Below, piece after piece: positions 7,755-18,290 of a DNA stretch of 64,000 nucleotides (position 1 is its first letter; each line of letters opens with the position of its first letter). The translations under genes were made by a program, and so were the position numbers. The DNA is taken from NCBI GenBank assembly GCA_022450155.1, contig JAKUQR010000008.1:1-64000 (forward strand). The letters are read 5' to 3'. The DNA is from Gammaproteobacteria bacterium. GTDB lineage: Bacteria > Pseudomonadota > Gammaproteobacteria > Arenicellales > UBA868. The notes under the pieces were generated by a model that saw only the letters and a program-made list of their open reading frames with translations, was not told where the DNA came from and made no database searches.

Positions 7755-9695
7755 ATGACAAATATTATCGGAATTGACCTGGGCACAACCAACTCCTGTG
7801 TCGCAGTCATGGATGGCGGTACGGCCAAGGTCATCGAAAACAGTGAAGGCGACCGGACCACACCATCTGTTGTGGCCTTTACGGAGGACGGTGAAGTGCT
7901 GGTTGGGCAGTCTGCCAAGAGACAGGCCGTTACTAACCCCCACAACACGGTTTTTGCCGTCAAACGCCTGGTCGGACGCAAATTCGACGATCAACTGGTA
8001 CAACGGGATATCGACTTGATGCCGTATTCGATCGTCAAGGCCGATAATGGCGATGCCTGGGTGGAGGTTGCCGGCAAACGACTGGCTCCGCAGGAGATCT
8101 CTGCCCGCGTGCTGCAGAAAATGAAGCAGACCGCCGAGGAGTATCTTGGTGTTGAAGTCACGGAAGCGGTTATTACAGTACCGGCCTATTTCAATGATTC
8201 ACAACGTCAGGCCACGAAGGATGCTGGCAGGATTGCCGGCCTTGATGTCAAGCGGATCATCAACGAGCCGACCGCTGCTGCATTGGCTTATGGAATGGAA
8301 AAGCAGCGGGGAGATCGTAAGATCGCGGTGTACGATCTAGGCGGCGGGACATTTGATATATCCATCATCGAGATCGCAGATGTCGACGGTGAGCACCAGT
8401 TCGAGGTTCTGGCGACCAACGGTGACACCTTTCTCGGCGGGGAAGATTTTGATCGCCGACTGATTGACTATCTCGCTGACGAGTTTAAGAAAGACAACGG
8501 GATGGATCTGCGTGGCGACCCACTTGCTATGCAGCGCCTCAAAGAGGGTGCCGAGAAAGCCAAAGTTGAGCTGTCTTCAAGTACACAGACCGAAGTTAAC
8601 TTGCCCTATATCACGGCGGATCAAAGTGGACCCAAGCACCTGAACATGAAGCTCAGTCGGGCGAAGCTTGAGGCGATGGTGGAAGAGTTGATCCTTCGCA
8701 CGATCGAGCCGTGTAAGACTGCTTTACAGGATGCCGGTCTTAGCGCCTCAGACATCGATGACATTATTCTTGTCGGTGGTCAGATTCGAATGCCAAAAGT
8801 TCAGGAAGCGGTTAAGGATTTCTTTGGACGCGAACCCCGGCGGGATGTGAATGCCGACGAGGCCGTCGCGGTGGGTGCCGCGATCCAGGGCGGTGTACTG
8901 GGCGGTGATGTCAAGGATGTGCTGTTGCTGGATGTCACACCGTTGTCCTTGGGAATCGAGACCCTCGGCGGGGTGCTGACAAAGCTGATCGACAAAAACA
9001 CCACCATACCGACCAAGGCAAATCAGGTGTTTTCAACCGCTGATGATAACCAGACAGCAGTAACGGTCCATGTTCTGCAGGGTGAGCGGGAAATAGCCCA
9101 GCACAACAAGTCACTCGGTCGGTTCGATCTGACGAATATCCCACAGGCACCGCGCGGTTTGCCACAGATTGATGTCACGTTTGATATTGATGCCAATGGC
9201 ATTCTCAATGTCTCAGCCAAAGACAAGGCGACCGGCAAGGAAAACAAAATCGTCATCAAGGCAGGTTCCGGTCTATCTGACGAAGAAGTTGAACGCATGG
9301 TTCAGGATGCAGAAGCACATGCCGAAGAGGATCGACAGACTCGCGAGCGGGTAGATGCACGCAATCACGCGGAGGCGATGGTTCACACTGTTCGCAAGAC
9401 GCTTACTGAAGCCGGTGATAAGGTTGAAACAACCGACAAGGAAAACATTGAGTCGGCGATCAAGTCACTAGAAGAGGCGATAGAAGGTGATGACGTCGAG
9501 CAGATCAAAGAAAAAACAACGGTTCTGATGGAAGCCAGTCACAAGCTGGCAGAACAGATGTATCAGGAGCAGGATGCTCATGACTCAACGACCGGCCCGG
9601 CCGGCCCCGATGCCAGTGAGGGGTCACCAGGTCCTGCTGGCGACGACGTCGTCGACGCCGAATTCGAAGAGGTAAAGGACAAAGACAATAACTGA
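7755..9695 (+). CDS. dnaK: Chaperone DnaK (Hsp70)
   Basis: ATP-driven chaperone of 646 residues (E. coli 638). The nucleotide-binding domain shows [18 protein letters not shown], the [15 protein letters not shown] phosphate loop and the [11 protein letters not shown] region, where most homologues have Thr in place of the Ile. The substrate-binding domain has [15 protein letters not shown], and the linker VLLLDVTP. The C terminus ends with a disordered tail and [13 protein letters not shown], the usual co-chaperone-binding end. The start is preceded by AAGGAACATAGC. It is driven by the sigma-32 promoter at 7679 and partnered by grpE and dnaJ. Confidence 0.98.
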   Translation: MTNIIGIDLGTTNSCVAVMDGGTAKVIENSEGDRTTPSVVAFTEDGEVLVGQSAKRQAVTNPHNTVFAVKRLVGRKFDDQLVQRDIDLMPYSIVKADNGDAWVEVAGKRLAPQEISARVLQKMKQTAEEYLGVEVTEAVITVPAYFNDSQRQATKDAGRIAGLDVKRIINEPTAAALAYGMEKQRGDRKIAVYDLGGGTFDISIIEIADVDGEHQFEVLATNGDTFLGGEDFDRRLIDYLADEFKKDNGMDLRGDPLAMQRLKEGAEKAKVELSSSTQTEVNLPYITADQSGPKHLNMKLSRAKLEAMVEELILRTIEPCKTALQDAGLSASDIDDIILVGGQIRMPKVQEAVKDFFGREPRRDVNADEAVAVGAAIQGGVLGGDVKDVLLLDVTPLSLGIETLGGVLTKLIDKNTTIPTKANQVFSTADDNQTAVTVHVLQGEREIAQHNKSLGRFDLTNIPQAPRGLPQIDVTFDIDANGILNVSAKDKATGKENKIVIKAGSGLSDEEVERMVQDAEAHAEEDRQTRERVDARNHAEAMVHTVRKTLTEAGDKVETTDKENIESAIKSLEEAIEGDDVEQIKEKTTVLMEASHKLAEQMYQEQDAHDSTTGPAGPDASEGSPGPAGDDVVDAEFEEVKDKDNN

Positions 9696-9745
9696 TCACT
9701 TTATCAGGCGCCGTGAAAACGGCTATAACAGCTACAACTGTTCGG

Positions 9746-9774
9746 AAGCCGGCATCAGGACCGGCTTTCGTTTG
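9746..9774 (+). terminator. Hairpin terminator between dnaK and dnaJ
   Basis: AAGCCGG (9746-9752), an eight-base loop and CCGGCTT (9761-9767), followed by a T-rich stretch (TCGTTTGTTG). It lies 51 bases after the dnaK stop and would give partial termination before dnaJ. No heat-shock promoter is visible after it, so dnaJ probably depends on read-through. Confidence 0.6.
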
Positions 9775-9807
9775 TTGCAAAATACTCTGGTCTAAGCATA
9801 CGGAATA

Positions 9808-10932
9808 ATGGATAAGCGCGACTACTACCAAGTTTTAGGCACCGAAAAAAACAGTTCTGATGCCGACCTGAAAAAGGCTTATCGAAGACTCGCTATGAAG
9901 TTTCATCCGGATCGCAATCCGGGTGACCAGGAGGCTGAGAAGAAGTTCAAAGAAGCAAAAGAAGCCTACGAAGTTCTGTCTGATCCCCAGAAAAGATCCG
10001 CATTCGATCAGTTTGGGCACGCCGGCGTGGACAGTTCCTCGGGTATGGGTGGCGGACCCGGCGCTGCAGGGTTTGGTGATGTTTTTGGTGATATTTTTGG
10101 TGATATCTTCGGCGGTTCCGGTGGTAGGAGAAGCTCGAATCGAGGCAGTGATCTGCAGTATTCCCTGGATCTTTCCCTAGAAGATGCCGTAAGAGGTACT
10201 GAAACCCGTATTCGTGTGCCCACACTGGTCAGCTGTAAGACCTGCAGCGGATCTGGTGCGAGGCCTGGCACGTCGCCCGGTGCCTGTTCCACTTGCGGTG
10301 GTCAGGGACAAGTGCGCATGCAGCAGGGATTTTTCTCAATTCAGCAGACCTGTCCCCAGTGCCGGGGCAAAGGTACTGTGATTACTTCGCCCTGTAGTGA
10401 CTGTAATGGGGGTGGCCGTGTTCAGAAAACTAAGACGCTGCAGGTCAAGATCCCGGCCGGTGTAGACGATGGTGATCAGATCCGTCTGTCAGGCGAGGGA
10501 GAGGCAGGCACGACAGGTGCAGCGCCAGGTGACCTTTACGTTCAGGTCCGTCTGAAAGAGCACCCGATCTTTACCCGGGATGGAGACAACCTTTACTGTG
10601 AGATGCCCATCAGTATTGCTGCAGCAGCGTTGGGAGGCGACATTGAAATTCCGACGCTTCAAGGACGGGCCAACCTCAAGATTCCATCGGAAAGTCAGTC
10701 AGAGCGGATCTTTCGTCTTCGCGGCAAGGGGGTGCGTAATGTGCGCAGCAAAGCACAGGGAGATCTTTTCTGCAAGATCAAGATCGAAACGCCGGTTAAC
10801 CTCAACCGCAAGCAAAAAGATCTGCTGATGGAGTTTGACCGACTGACCCAGGAAGGGGGGGAGCGGCATCGCCCACGCGAAAATTCGTGGTCAGATCGGC
10901 TGAAGTCCTTTTTCGGGGATATTGTGTCTTGA
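9808..10932 (+). CDS. dnaJ: Chaperone DnaJ (Hsp40)
   Basis: Co-chaperone that delivers substrates to DnaK and stimulates its ATPase. It is 374 residues (E. coli 376). The J domain is at residues 1-70 ([20 protein letters not shown], with HPD in [10 protein letters not shown]). A Gly/Phe-rich region follows ([18 protein letters not shown]). Four CxxCxGxG zinc motifs come next: [24 protein letters not shown] and CSDCNGGG. The C-terminal beta domains are complete. Confidence 0.98.
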   Translation: MDKRDYYQVLGTEKNSSDADLKKAYRRLAMKFHPDRNPGDQEAEKKFKEAKEAYEVLSDPQKRSAFDQFGHAGVDSSSGMGGGPGAAGFGDVFGDIFGDIFGGSGGRRSSNRGSDLQYSLDLSLEDAVRGTETRIRVPTLVSCKTCSGSGARPGTSPGACSTCGGQGQVRMQQGFFSIQQTCPQCRGKGTVITSPCSDCNGGGRVQKTKTLQVKIPAGVDDGDQIRLSGEGEAGTTGAAPGDLYVQVRLKEHPIFTRDGDNLYCEMPISIAAAALGGDIEIPTLQGRANLKIPSESQSERIFRLRGKGVRNVRSKAQGDLFCKIKIETPVNLNRKQKDLLMEFDRLTQEGGERHRPRENSWSDRLKSFFGDIVS

Positions 10933-11044
10933 CGCTGGACAGAGTCGCCGCGCTGTTAGAACCCGCGTTTCCTATTTTGTCCTGCCACGGAGATCGTTCA
11001 CGCTGCGTATAATGCAGTTCCGTTGATCTGTTAGAGCATGCCCG

Positions 11045-11590
11045 ATGATTGTTGTTACCCCGACACCACTGGATGGCGTTGTCGTTGTGGAGCCCACAGT
11101 GTTTGACGATGACCGCGGCTTTTTCATGGAAAGCTTCAACAGCCACGACTTCGCCGAGGCAGGGCTGCTTTCTGTGTTCGTGCAGGACAACCAGTCTCGA
11201 TCAACCCGGGGTGTGCTGCGCGGTCTTCATTATCAGTATCCCAACTGGCAGGGAAAGCTGGCTCGGGTTATTGTCGGTGATGTCTTCGACGTGGCTGTAG
11301 ATATCCGTCGGTGCTCTCCGGCTTTCGGTATGTGGTTTGGAATTGTCTTGTCGGCCGAGAACAAGAAACAGTTATACATCCCGCCGGGCTATGCCCACGG
11401 CTTCTGTGTGTTGAGTGATGTCGCGGAGATGTTCTATAAGTGTACGACACCCTATTGTGCTGACAACGATGCCGGTGTTCGCTGGGATGACCCTGAAATC
11501 GGAATCGACTGGCCGGTGTCTACGCCCATCCTATCGGAAAAAGATGCCCAGGCTCCGTTGCTCAGCGAAATCGGCGATCTCGCGGTCTAA
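11045..11590 (+). CDS. rfbC: dTDP-4-dehydrorhamnose 3,5-epimerase
   Basis: RmlC, third step of dTDP-L-rhamnose synthesis for surface polysaccharide. It is 181 residues, the family length. Motifs: DDRGFFMESFN, QDNQSRSTRGVLRGLHYQ (catalytic His), KLARVIVGDVFDVAVDIR, the cupin segment YIPPGYAHGFCVLSD, and EMFYKCTTPY with the catalytic Tyr. rfbD follows after 14 bases. rfbA and rfbB are not in the window. A TATAAT at 11008-11013 could be a -10 box, but no good -35 stands before it. Confidence 0.95.
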   Translation: MIVVTPTPLDGVVVVEPTVFDDDRGFFMESFNSHDFAEAGLLSVFVQDNQSRSTRGVLRGLHYQYPNWQGKLARVIVGDVFDVAVDIRRCSPAFGMWFGIVLSAENKKQLYIPPGYAHGFCVLSDVAEMFYKCTTPYCADNDAGVRWDDPEIGIDWPVSTPILSEKDAQAPLLSEIGDLAV

Positions 11591-11604
11591 GGTGTATCTG
11601 CGCA

Positions 11605-12462
11605 GTGAAGATACTGGTCTTCGGCAGGATAGGTCAACTGGGATCTGCGCTCGCTGAAGTCCTATCAGATTGTTACGAAACCCGGTTTATTGATCAGCCG
11701 GAACTCGACCTGACGGCGCCAGAGAGCGTTCGTGATCACGTACAGACCTATCAGCCTTCGATCGTAATCAATGCCGCCGCTTATACGGCCGTTGACCGGG
11801 CTGAAACGGAACCAGAACTTGCCCATATTATCAATGCCCGCGCACCGGGATCATTGGCTTGTGCGTGCGACGAAGTCGGTGCTGTGTTGATACATTATTC
11901 AACGGACTATGTTTTTGATGGCACGGCATCGGTGCCCTACACTGAGACTACAGCAGTGGCTCCAGCTGGGGTATACGGTCATTCCAAACTGGCCGGAGAA
12001 ATAGCGGTGGCCGGCGCGACCCAACGGCACGTGATACTGCGCACGGCCTGGTTGTATTCAGCAGTTGGACATAATTTTGTGAAAACAATGCTGAAGCTGG
12101 CCAATACCGGTCAGCCGATTCGCGTGGTGGCAGACCAGATTGGCTCGCCTACATATGCCCAGGATCTAGCCCGTGCAACACGGCGCATTATTGAAGTGTT
12201 GAACAGCAGTCGCGAGGACTGTTTTGGGCTGTACCACGTGACCAATACCGGCACCACCAGCTGGTATGGTTTGGCTCAGGAAATATTTCGATTGACAGCA
12301 CAACTGGATGTGGTCGTGCAACCCATCAGCACTGAAGAGTACCCCACACCGGCCCCGAGGCCAGCCTATACCGTGCTGGATTGTTCCAAACTGGAGCGGG
12401 TATTTGGATTGACGCTGCCGAGTTGGCGTGACGCACTGGCCCGGTGTATCACCAGTCTGTAG
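11605..12462 (+). CDS. rfbD: dTDP-4-dehydrorhamnose reductase
   Basis: RmlD, last step of dTDP-L-rhamnose synthesis, an extended SDR of 285 residues starting at GTG. It has the N-terminal nucleotide motif VFGRIGQLGSAL, VINAAAYTAVDRAE, the STDYVFDG segment, and the YGHSKLAGE catalytic Tyr-Lys pair. RTAWLYS and VADQIGSPTYAQDLA are also typical. It is coupled to rfbC. Confidence 0.95.
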   Translation: MKILVFGRIGQLGSALAEVLSDCYETRFIDQPELDLTAPESVRDHVQTYQPSIVINAAAYTAVDRAETEPELAHIINARAPGSLACACDEVGAVLIHYSTDYVFDGTASVPYTETTAVAPAGVYGHSKLAGEIAVAGATQRHVILRTAWLYSAVGHNFVKTMLKLANTGQPIRVVADQIGSPTYAQDLARATRRIIEVLNSSREDCFGLYHVTNTGTTSWYGLAQEIFRLTAQLDVVVQPISTEEYPTPAPRPAYTVLDCSKLERVFGLTLPSWRDALARCITSL

Positions 12463-12478
12463 GGCCAGACCGACAGCG

Positions 12479-13144
12479 ATGAAGGTACTGGCGATTGAGA
12501 CAGCAACAGAGGCGTGCTCAGCAGCCTACGCAGATGATGACCAGATTATTGAGCGTTTCCAGATCGATCCGAAGGGGCATTCAGAGCGCATTCTGCCGAT
12601 GGTGGAATCGGTTCTGAGTGAGGCAGGCGTTGTGCGGGCCGAGTTGGAAGCCATCGTGTTTGATTCGGGCCCAGGCTCTTTTACCGGTATTCGGATTGGT
12701 GCAGGCGTTGCGCAGGGAATTGCCCTGGGTCTTGATCTGCCGCTGGTGGCAGTTTCCTCCCTGATGGGCCTTGCTCAGGGTGTCAGCCGTGTGGTTGATG
12801 GCTGTACGGCCGTACTGCCGGCGATCGATGCACGGATGGGTCAGGTTTATTGGGCGTGCCTGGTTCGCGATCCTCAGGAAGCAACCGGTTGGCGCTGGCA
12901 GCAGATGCCCCAGGTGACCGATCCGGAGGCTGTCGATGGGCCAGGGGTTGAAGAAATCGGTGTGGGCAGTGGCTGGGACCGTTACGCGGAGATACTGAGT
13001 CGGAATGGACGGACGATATGGCACCAGGACCGTTATCCCAGCGCCCGGGATCTGATCGAGGTTGCCCAACGGTTACTGTGCGCAGGTTCAGCGACCCCAT
13101 CGACAGCTGAGCTGACCTACGTCCGGAATAAGGTTACCGGATAA
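12479..13144 (+). CDS. tsaB: tRNA threonylcarbamoyladenosine protein TsaB
   Basis: TsaB (YeaZ), an ASKHA-fold partner of TsaD and TsaE in making t6A37 of tRNAs. It has 221 residues from the ATG at 12479, which gives the family start MKVLAIETATEACSAAY. The longer frame lies in the end of rfbD. Motifs: GHSERILPMVESVLSEAG, FDSGPGSFTGIRIGAGVAQG, and AVLPAIDARMGQVYWA. tsaD and tsaE are not in this window. Confidence 0.94.
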   Translation: MKVLAIETATEACSAAYADDDQIIERFQIDPKGHSERILPMVESVLSEAGVVRAELEAIVFDSGPGSFTGIRIGAGVAQGIALGLDLPLVAVSSLMGLAQGVSRVVDGCTAVLPAIDARMGQVYWACLVRDPQEATGWRWQQMPQVTDPEAVDGPGVEEIGVGSGWDRYAEILSRNGRTIWHQDRYPSARDLIEVAQRLLCAGSATPSTAELTYVRNKVTG

Positions 13145-13161
13145 ATCTCCTTTCTAGTCAG

Positions 13162-13740
13162 TCAGTCGAGAGTAATTGATATCGTACCCTGAAACCCGCT
13201 GCGACACCCACTTCCGCTACTTGGCCACGTTCCTGAGTATTGGCCGCTCAGTGATTCCGAGTTACCTGAAAGAGTAAAGGTCACGGTAAAGGTAGTCTCT
13301 GTCGTGTCGACAGTTTCTGTTGTAGTTATGCTCAAGCTAGCGGTACCCTCATTGCTGTTTTCCTGATCACCTGTGAGCGTGTTGTCTCCACTGCTGTTTG
13401 CAGAGGCCTGAACAGAAGTGCCTGTGAGGTCAGCGCTCGTAAAGCAGCTATGATCGGTTACGATGAGGGTGCCCGTAACGGTTCCTGCGTTGTCCGAGAG
13501 TGTGAGGCTGAGACTTCGATCTGGGTTGGTGGCATCTTCAATACTACCTGACCACTGACCCGACACATTGAAGGCCTGGTTGTAAATGCCTCCGCTGGAG
13601 CTGCCCCCGCAACTTGCCAGTAGACCTGTAATGGCCAGGAGTGTACAGCCGAAGAGCGCTTTTTTTATTTTGGTTGGCACGATTTTCTGCTGGGTGATTT
13701 GAAGGATCGTACTGTAACGCAAGTGCCGGGGCTTAATCAT
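13162..13740 (-). CDS. Putative lipoprotein, Ser/Thr-rich, unknown function
   Basis: I do not recognise the family. The 192-residue frame has a signal peptide (KKALFGCTLLAITGLLASC) with the lipobox LLASC and the modified Cys near residue 44, followed by GGSSSGG. A GTG at 13680 would give a shorter signal peptide more like the usual length. The mature part is rich in Ser, Thr and Gly and reads as beta strands: SGQWSGSIEDATNP, LSLTLSDNAGTVTGTL, a Thr-rich stretch TTETVDTTETTFTVTFTLSG, and LSGQYSGTWPSSGSGC. Two cysteines in the mature domain could pair. It sits between tsaB and gatB, convergent with tsaB. Confidence 0.7.
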   Translation of the reverse strand: MIKPRHLRYSTILQITQQKIVPTKIKKALFGCTLLAITGLLASCGGSSSGGIYNQAFNVSGQWSGSIEDATNPDRSLSLTLSDNAGTVTGTLIVTDHSCFTSADLTGTSVQASANSSGDNTLTGDQENSNEGTASLSITTTETVDTTETTFTVTFTLSGNSESLSGQYSGTWPSSGSGCRSGFQGTISITLD

Positions 13741-13796
13741 CAGTTCAATGTGTGTTTAGTCTCAGTGGTACAGACATATCCTGTGTTCAGAAGGCA

Positions 13797-15233
13797 TTAA
13801 GGCGAGAGTTTGTTGGACAGAATTTCATTTACCGCTTTCGGGTTGGCTTTGCCACCCGTTTCCTTCATGACCTGGCCTACCAGAAATCCCAGAACTTTTT
13901 CTTGCCCCTGCCTGACTTGGTCGGCCTGTTCCCTGAACTTCGATAGTATCTTTTCGATAACCTGTTCCAACTCGGCACTGTCGGATATCTGTTTCAGGCC
14001 ACGGGCTTCTATGATTTGGTCTACATCACCACCGTTTTCCCATAAGTCGGAAAATATGTCCTTTGCTATTTTTCCTGATATGGACTGATCATCAATCCTG
14101 CAGATCAATCTGCCGAGTGCGGTCGGAGATACCTGACTCTGTTCGATCGGAAGACCATCTCGATTCAACGCGGCCATCAGGTCTCCAGTAACCCAGTTGG
14201 CGGCACTTTTGCTGTTACCCGCGGCCGCTCTGACCGTCTCCTCAAAGTAATCAGCAATCCCACGATCGGCAGTCAGTTGTTGAATATCTGACCTTCCCAA
14301 CTGGTAAGTTCCAACAAAACGGTCACATCGGGCATCTGGAAGTTCCGGCAGTGACGATCTCAGATTCTCCAGTTCGGCATCTTCTATCAGCAGTGGCGGT
14401 AGGTCCGGGTCAGGGAAATAACGGTAATCATGTGCTTCCTCTTTTCTCCGCATAGGGCGGGTCTGATCCATCTGCGGATCATAAAGTCTGGTCTCCTGAA
14501 CAACCTGCCCCCCATCCTCGATCAGATCGATCTGACGCTGAATTTCATGATTGAGTGCCCGCTCTATAAAGCGAAAGGAGTTGATGTTCTTTAATTCAGC
14601 TCGGGTACCGAGTTCTGTATCACCTTCAACTCTGACGGAAATGTTTGCGTCGCAGCGGAATGAGCCTTCCTGCATGTTGCCATCACAGATTTTCAGATAG
14701 CGAACAAGTGAGTGAATTTTTTTCAGATAGGCAATAGCCTCGGCTGGTGAGCGCATGTCGGGTTCGGATACAACTTCAAGCAGGGGGATGCCTGCCCTAT
14801 TAAGATCGATACCTGACATCTCCCCGAAACCATCGTGCAGTGATTTTCCCGCATCCTCTTCAAGATGTGCTCGAGTAATCCGGATCTCTCTTAGTGCGTC
14901 ACCTTCACCGATATTGATTTTGCCGCCGGATACAATGGGTATTTCATACTGGCTGATTTGGTAACCTTTGGGCAGGTCTGGATAGAAATAATTTTTTCGA
15001 GCAAATACTGATCGACGGTTGATTGTTGCACCGATTGCCAGTCCAAAAGTTGCCGCCATCAGGACTGCAGTACGGTTCATCACCGGCAGGATACCCGGCA
15101 GGGCGATGTCAACTGCACAGGCCTGGGTATTGGGATCGGCACCGTAGTGAGTGGAGGCGCCTGAAAATATCTTGCTTTGAGTCTGAAGCTGGACGTGCAC
15201 CTCCAGCCCAATGACGCTTTCCCAGCGTGTCAC
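13797..15233 (-). CDS. gatB: Asp/Glu-tRNA amidotransferase subunit B
   Basis: GatB binds misacylated Asp-tRNA(Asn) or Glu-tRNA(Gln) and activates the carboxylate for amidation. It is 478 residues starting at a GTG that overlaps the gatA stop (GTGA). Motifs: [69 protein letters not shown], and [13 protein letters not shown]. The C-terminal YqeY-like tRNA-binding domain is complete, ending [16 protein letters not shown]. It is last in gatC-gatA-gatB. Confidence 0.97.
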   Translation of the reverse strand: MTRWESVIGLEVHVQLQTQSKIFSGASTHYGADPNTQACAVDIALPGILPVMNRTAVLMAATFGLAIGATINRRSVFARKNYFYPDLPKGYQISQYEIPIVSGGKINIGEGDALREIRITRAHLEEDAGKSLHDGFGEMSGIDLNRAGIPLLEVVSEPDMRSPAEAIAYLKKIHSLVRYLKICDGNMQEGSFRCDANISVRVEGDTELGTRAELKNINSFRFIERALNHEIQRQIDLIEDGGQVVQETRLYDPQMDQTRPMRRKEEAHDYRYFPDPDLPPLLIEDAELENLRSSLPELPDARCDRFVGTYQLGRSDIQQLTADRGIADYFEETVRAAAGNSKSAANWVTGDLMAALNRDGLPIEQSQVSPTALGRLICRIDDQSISGKIAKDIFSDLWENGGDVDQIIEARGLKQISDSAELEQVIEKILSKFREQADQVRQGQEKVLGFLVGQVMKETGGKANPKAVNEILSNKLSP

Positions 15234-16687
15234 TCGTAATCTCCCGGAATGCGCTGGTGCCAGTCAGTGACCTTCTGATAGGCGTGCGCCGCAGAAAGGA
15301 TATTGGCCTCCTTGAGGTATGGCCCGGTCAGTTGTAAGCCGATTGGAAGTCCTGATTGATCGAATCCCGCTGGTAGAGAAATCGCGGGCAGACCGGCCAG
15401 GTTAGCCGGCACAGTAAACACATCGTTAAGGTACATCGAGACCGGGTCATCAAGGTTCTCACCCAGTGCGAAAGCAGTTGAGGGAGTCGTTGGCCCCGCG
15501 ATGAGGTCACACTGTTTGAACGCCTGATTAAAATCATTGGCGATGATTCGACGGACTTTCTGGGCCTTGAGGTAATAGGCATCGTAATAGCCAGCCGACA
15601 GCGCGTAAGTACCGATAAGAATTCTGCGTTTAACCTCATCACCAAAGCCCTCTGCGCGGCTTTTTTCGTACATATCAAGTAAATCATCAAACTCCGGGGT
15701 TCGATGTCCGTAGCGTACACCGTCAAATCTTGACAGGTTCGAAGAAGCTTCAGCGGGCGCAATGACGTAAAACGCAGCAATGCCGGCGCCACTGTTGGGT
15801 AACTCAATATCAACCAGCTTTGCGCCGAGTTTTTCGAATTCCTGTAAGGCTGTTTCTATGGCAGACAGCACCTCGGCGTCGATCGAGGGATCAAGAAACT
15901 CTTTGGGAATCCCCAGCCTGACGTTTTCGAGTCCAGTGTTCAGCGTGGAAAGATAATCTGGAACAGCGGTGTCTAGGGAAGTCGAATCCCGGCTGTCGAA
16001 TCCGGCCATAGTCTGCAGCAGCAGGGCTGCATCTTCGGCCGACTGGGTAATTGGTCCGGCCTGATCCAGTGATGAGGCATAGGCCACCATGCCATAACGG
16101 GAAATTCGTCCGTACGATGGTTTAAGTCCCGTCAGGCCGCAGAATGCGGCTGGCTGCCGGATTGAACCCCCGGTGTCTGTACCGATGGCGGCTGGTGCCA
16201 GTCTGGCAGACACTGCTGCTGCCGAGCCACCTGAACTGCCGCCAGGTACCTGCGCTGTGTTCCACGGGTTGAGTACCGGTCCGAAATACGACGACTCATT
16301 GGAAGAACCCATGGCAAATTCATCCATGTTGGTTTTTCCTAGCACGATGAAGCCGTCTTTATCGAGACGCTCAACGACGGTTGCATCGTAGGGTGATACG
16401 AAATTGGACAATATTCTGGATCCACAACTTGTGAGTAAATCTTGGGTACAGAATATATCTTTCAGTGCAACAGGCAGGCCCTTGAGATCCGCGTTATGCT
16501 CATCTCGCCTTGTGTGATCAGCTTGTTGGGCGCGTGCCAGGGCCTGTTCCCGATCGACACTCACAAACGCGTTCAGCTGCCGGTTCTGCTCTATCCGGTC
16601 CAGAAAGTGAGCAGTGATCTCCGTGCTGCTGATCTCACCAGTTACTAACATACTGCTCAGGGAGGTCAGGCTTTGCCGGTGCGGCAT
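15230..16687 (-). CDS. gatA: Asp/Glu-tRNA amidotransferase subunit A
   Basis: Amidase subunit that frees ammonia from glutamine for the GatB site. It is 485 residues. It carries the amidase-signature Ser-cisSer-Lys triad: Lys in [10 protein letters not shown], the Gly/Ser-rich [13 protein letters not shown], and the nucleophile region [16 protein letters not shown]. The order gatC-gatA-gatB and the four-base overlap with gatB indicate one operon. Confidence 0.97.
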   Translation of the reverse strand: MPHRQSLTSLSSMLVTGEISSTEITAHFLDRIEQNRQLNAFVSVDREQALARAQQADHTRRDEHNADLKGLPVALKDIFCTQDLLTSCGSRILSNFVSPYDATVVERLDKDGFIVLGKTNMDEFAMGSSNESSYFGPVLNPWNTAQVPGGSSGGSAAAVSARLAPAAIGTDTGGSIRQPAAFCGLTGLKPSYGRISRYGMVAYASSLDQAGPITQSAEDAALLLQTMAGFDSRDSTSLDTAVPDYLSTLNTGLENVRLGIPKEFLDPSIDAEVLSAIETALQEFEKLGAKLVDIELPNSGAGIAAFYVIAPAEASSNLSRFDGVRYGHRTPEFDDLLDMYEKSRAEGFGDEVKRRILIGTYALSAGYYDAYYLKAQKVRRIIANDFNQAFKQCDLIAGPTTPSTAFALGENLDDPVSMYLNDVFTVPANLAGLPAISLPAGFDQSGLPIGLQLTGPYLKEANILSAAHAYQKVTDWHQRIPGDYE

Positions 16688-16752
16688 CGTTAGAGGTTTC
16701 CTGAGAACAACGGATTCTGGAGGAGATGATCCAAAGCCTTGGTGTACCGGCG

Positions 16753-17040
16753 CTAAGCGATCACTTTTGGCACCAGGTATAAACCCTGTTTCACGGCTGG
16801 TGCGATGGCCTGAAACCGGTCCCGTTCATTTACTTCTTTCACCTCGTCGTCCCGAAGTCGCAATTGGATATCCTGAGGGTGGGCCATTGGCTGGATTCCT
16901 TCAGTATCGATCTTGTTCATCTGTTCCACCAGGGTGAGGATGTTGGATAGATCGATGCTGTAGCGTTCAGCCTCGTGCGGTTCAATACGGATACGGGCGA
17001 GTCGTGCGACACGCTCTACGTCTGATTTGGAAATTGACAC
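16753..17040 (-). CDS. gatC: Asp/Glu-tRNA amidotransferase subunit C
   Basis: Small belt subunit of GatCAB. From the GTG at 17040 it is 95 residues and begins MSISKSDVERVARLARIRIE, the family N terminus; a TTG 33 bases upstream is in frame but adds residues without homology. The C terminus IAPAVKQGLYLVPKVI matches the usual GatC end. It is divergent from mreB. Confidence 0.9.
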   Translation of the reverse strand: MSISKSDVERVARLARIRIEPHEAERYSIDLSNILTLVEQMNKIDTEGIQPMAHPQDIQLRLRDDEVKEVNERDRFQAIAPAVKQGLYLVPKVIA

Positions 17041-17168
17041 GACCAGGTGGGGACATTCATTGTTAGAGGCCAATTATACCCTGCTCTGGTTGAACCGGCA
17101 GGGGTACCCTGTGCTACAGTATGCGGCTTAATCTCGCTTCATATCTTTATCGTTTACTCGGCAGACGC

Positions 17169-18209
17169 ATGTTATTCAAGAGTTTTTTTGGCCTATTTTC
17201 CAACGACTTGGCAATCGACCTGGGGACAGCCAATACGCTTGTGTATGTGCGAGAGCGTGGTGTAATCCTCAATGAACCTTCGGTGGTTGCGATACGAACC
17301 GGTTCTATCACACCAGAAAAATCGGTACTGGCCGTTGGGCAGGAGGCAAAACTGATGTTGGGCCGAACGCCCGGCAATATTCAGGCAATACGGCCCTTAA
17401 AAGATGGTGTCATCGCAGATTTTACGATCACGGAGATCATGCTGAAATATTTTATCAGAAAGGTTCAGCAGAACCGTTTTTTCTCCAGTCCCCGAATTGT
17501 GATCTGCGTACCCGGCGGGTCTAATCAGGTTGAACGTCGGGCGATCCGAGAATCCGCCGTGACAGCCGGTGCTCGCGAGGTGTATTTGATTGAAGAGCCG
17601 ATGGCCATGGCGATAGGTGCTGCGTTGCCCGTTGCCGAGCCGACCGGTTCTTTGGTACTCGATATCGGAGGTGGGACCACTGAAGTCGCTGTGTTGTCAC
17701 TTGGCGGGATCGTTTTTGCCACTTCTCTACGCGTTGCTGGTGACACTTTTGATGATGCGATTATCAATTATGTCCGCCGTAGGCATGGATTGCTGATTGG
17801 CGAAGCAACGGCGGAGCGAGTGAAGAAGGCGATTGGAACGGCTTGGATCGACTCTGATCACCGTGAAATGGAAATCAAGGGTCGTGATGTGGCCGAAGGA
17901 ATGTCGCGCAGTCTGTTGATCGGCAGTGACGAGGTCTACGATGCGATCAGTGACGCCTTGACTCAGATCGTCCGTGTAATTCGGGAAACGCTCGAGAATA
18001 CACCACCTGAACTGGCTGCCGATATTGGTGAACGCGGTATGGTGATTGCCGGTGGTGGAGCACTGATCAGGGATATGGACCGACGGCTGATGCAGGAAAC
18101 CGGTTTGGCCGTGGTTATTGCTGACGATCCCTTGACCTGTGTCGCAAGAGGCTGTGGTCGCGCACTCGAAGACATGGCAGTGTTGGGGGATGTTTTCACG
18201 CGGGAGTAG
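17169..18209 (+). CDS. mreB: Rod-shape-determining actin homologue MreB
   Basis: Actin-like filament protein that guides the elongasome. It has 346 residues from the ATG at 17169, giving [20 protein letters not shown], the family N terminus. The frame extends upstream to 17121 but without homology. Motifs: phosphate-1 [12 protein letters not shown], phosphate-2 [14 protein letters not shown], adenosine motif [12 protein letters not shown], and [19 protein letters not shown]. It heads mreBCD-mrdA-rodA-mltB-rlpA-dacA. Confidence 0.97.
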   Translation: MLFKSFFGLFSNDLAIDLGTANTLVYVRERGVILNEPSVVAIRTGSITPEKSVLAVGQEAKLMLGRTPGNIQAIRPLKDGVIADFTITEIMLKYFIRKVQQNRFFSSPRIVICVPGGSNQVERRAIRESAVTAGAREVYLIEEPMAMAIGAALPVAEPTGSLVLDIGGGTTEVAVLSLGGIVFATSLRVAGDTFDDAIINYVRRRHGLLIGEATAERVKKAIGTAWIDSDHREMEIKGRDVAEGMSRSLLIGSDEVYDAISDALTQIVRVIRETLENTPPELAADIGERGMVIAGGGALIRDMDRRLMQETGLAVVIADDPLTCVARGCGRALEDMAVLGDVFTRE

Positions 18210-18290
18210 CATGGCTGCTTTTAATCACTGTGATAAGGTGAGAACTGATGGCAGGAGCTACCAAATAAGGGATCGCCGGTAGCCCGTCGA

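Noticed and set aside
11008-11013. TATAAT as promoter of rfbC
   Set aside because: The hexamer is perfect but no acceptable -35 lies 16-18 bases upstream and no extended -10 is present; not listed as a separate feature.
17727-18212. Long reverse-strand frame opposite mreB
   Set aside because: Shadow of the strongly conserved mreB frame; composition is atypical and no ribosome site or motif is seen. The same holds for the reverse frame opposite mreC (18486-19094) and the one opposite mrdA (19977-20543).
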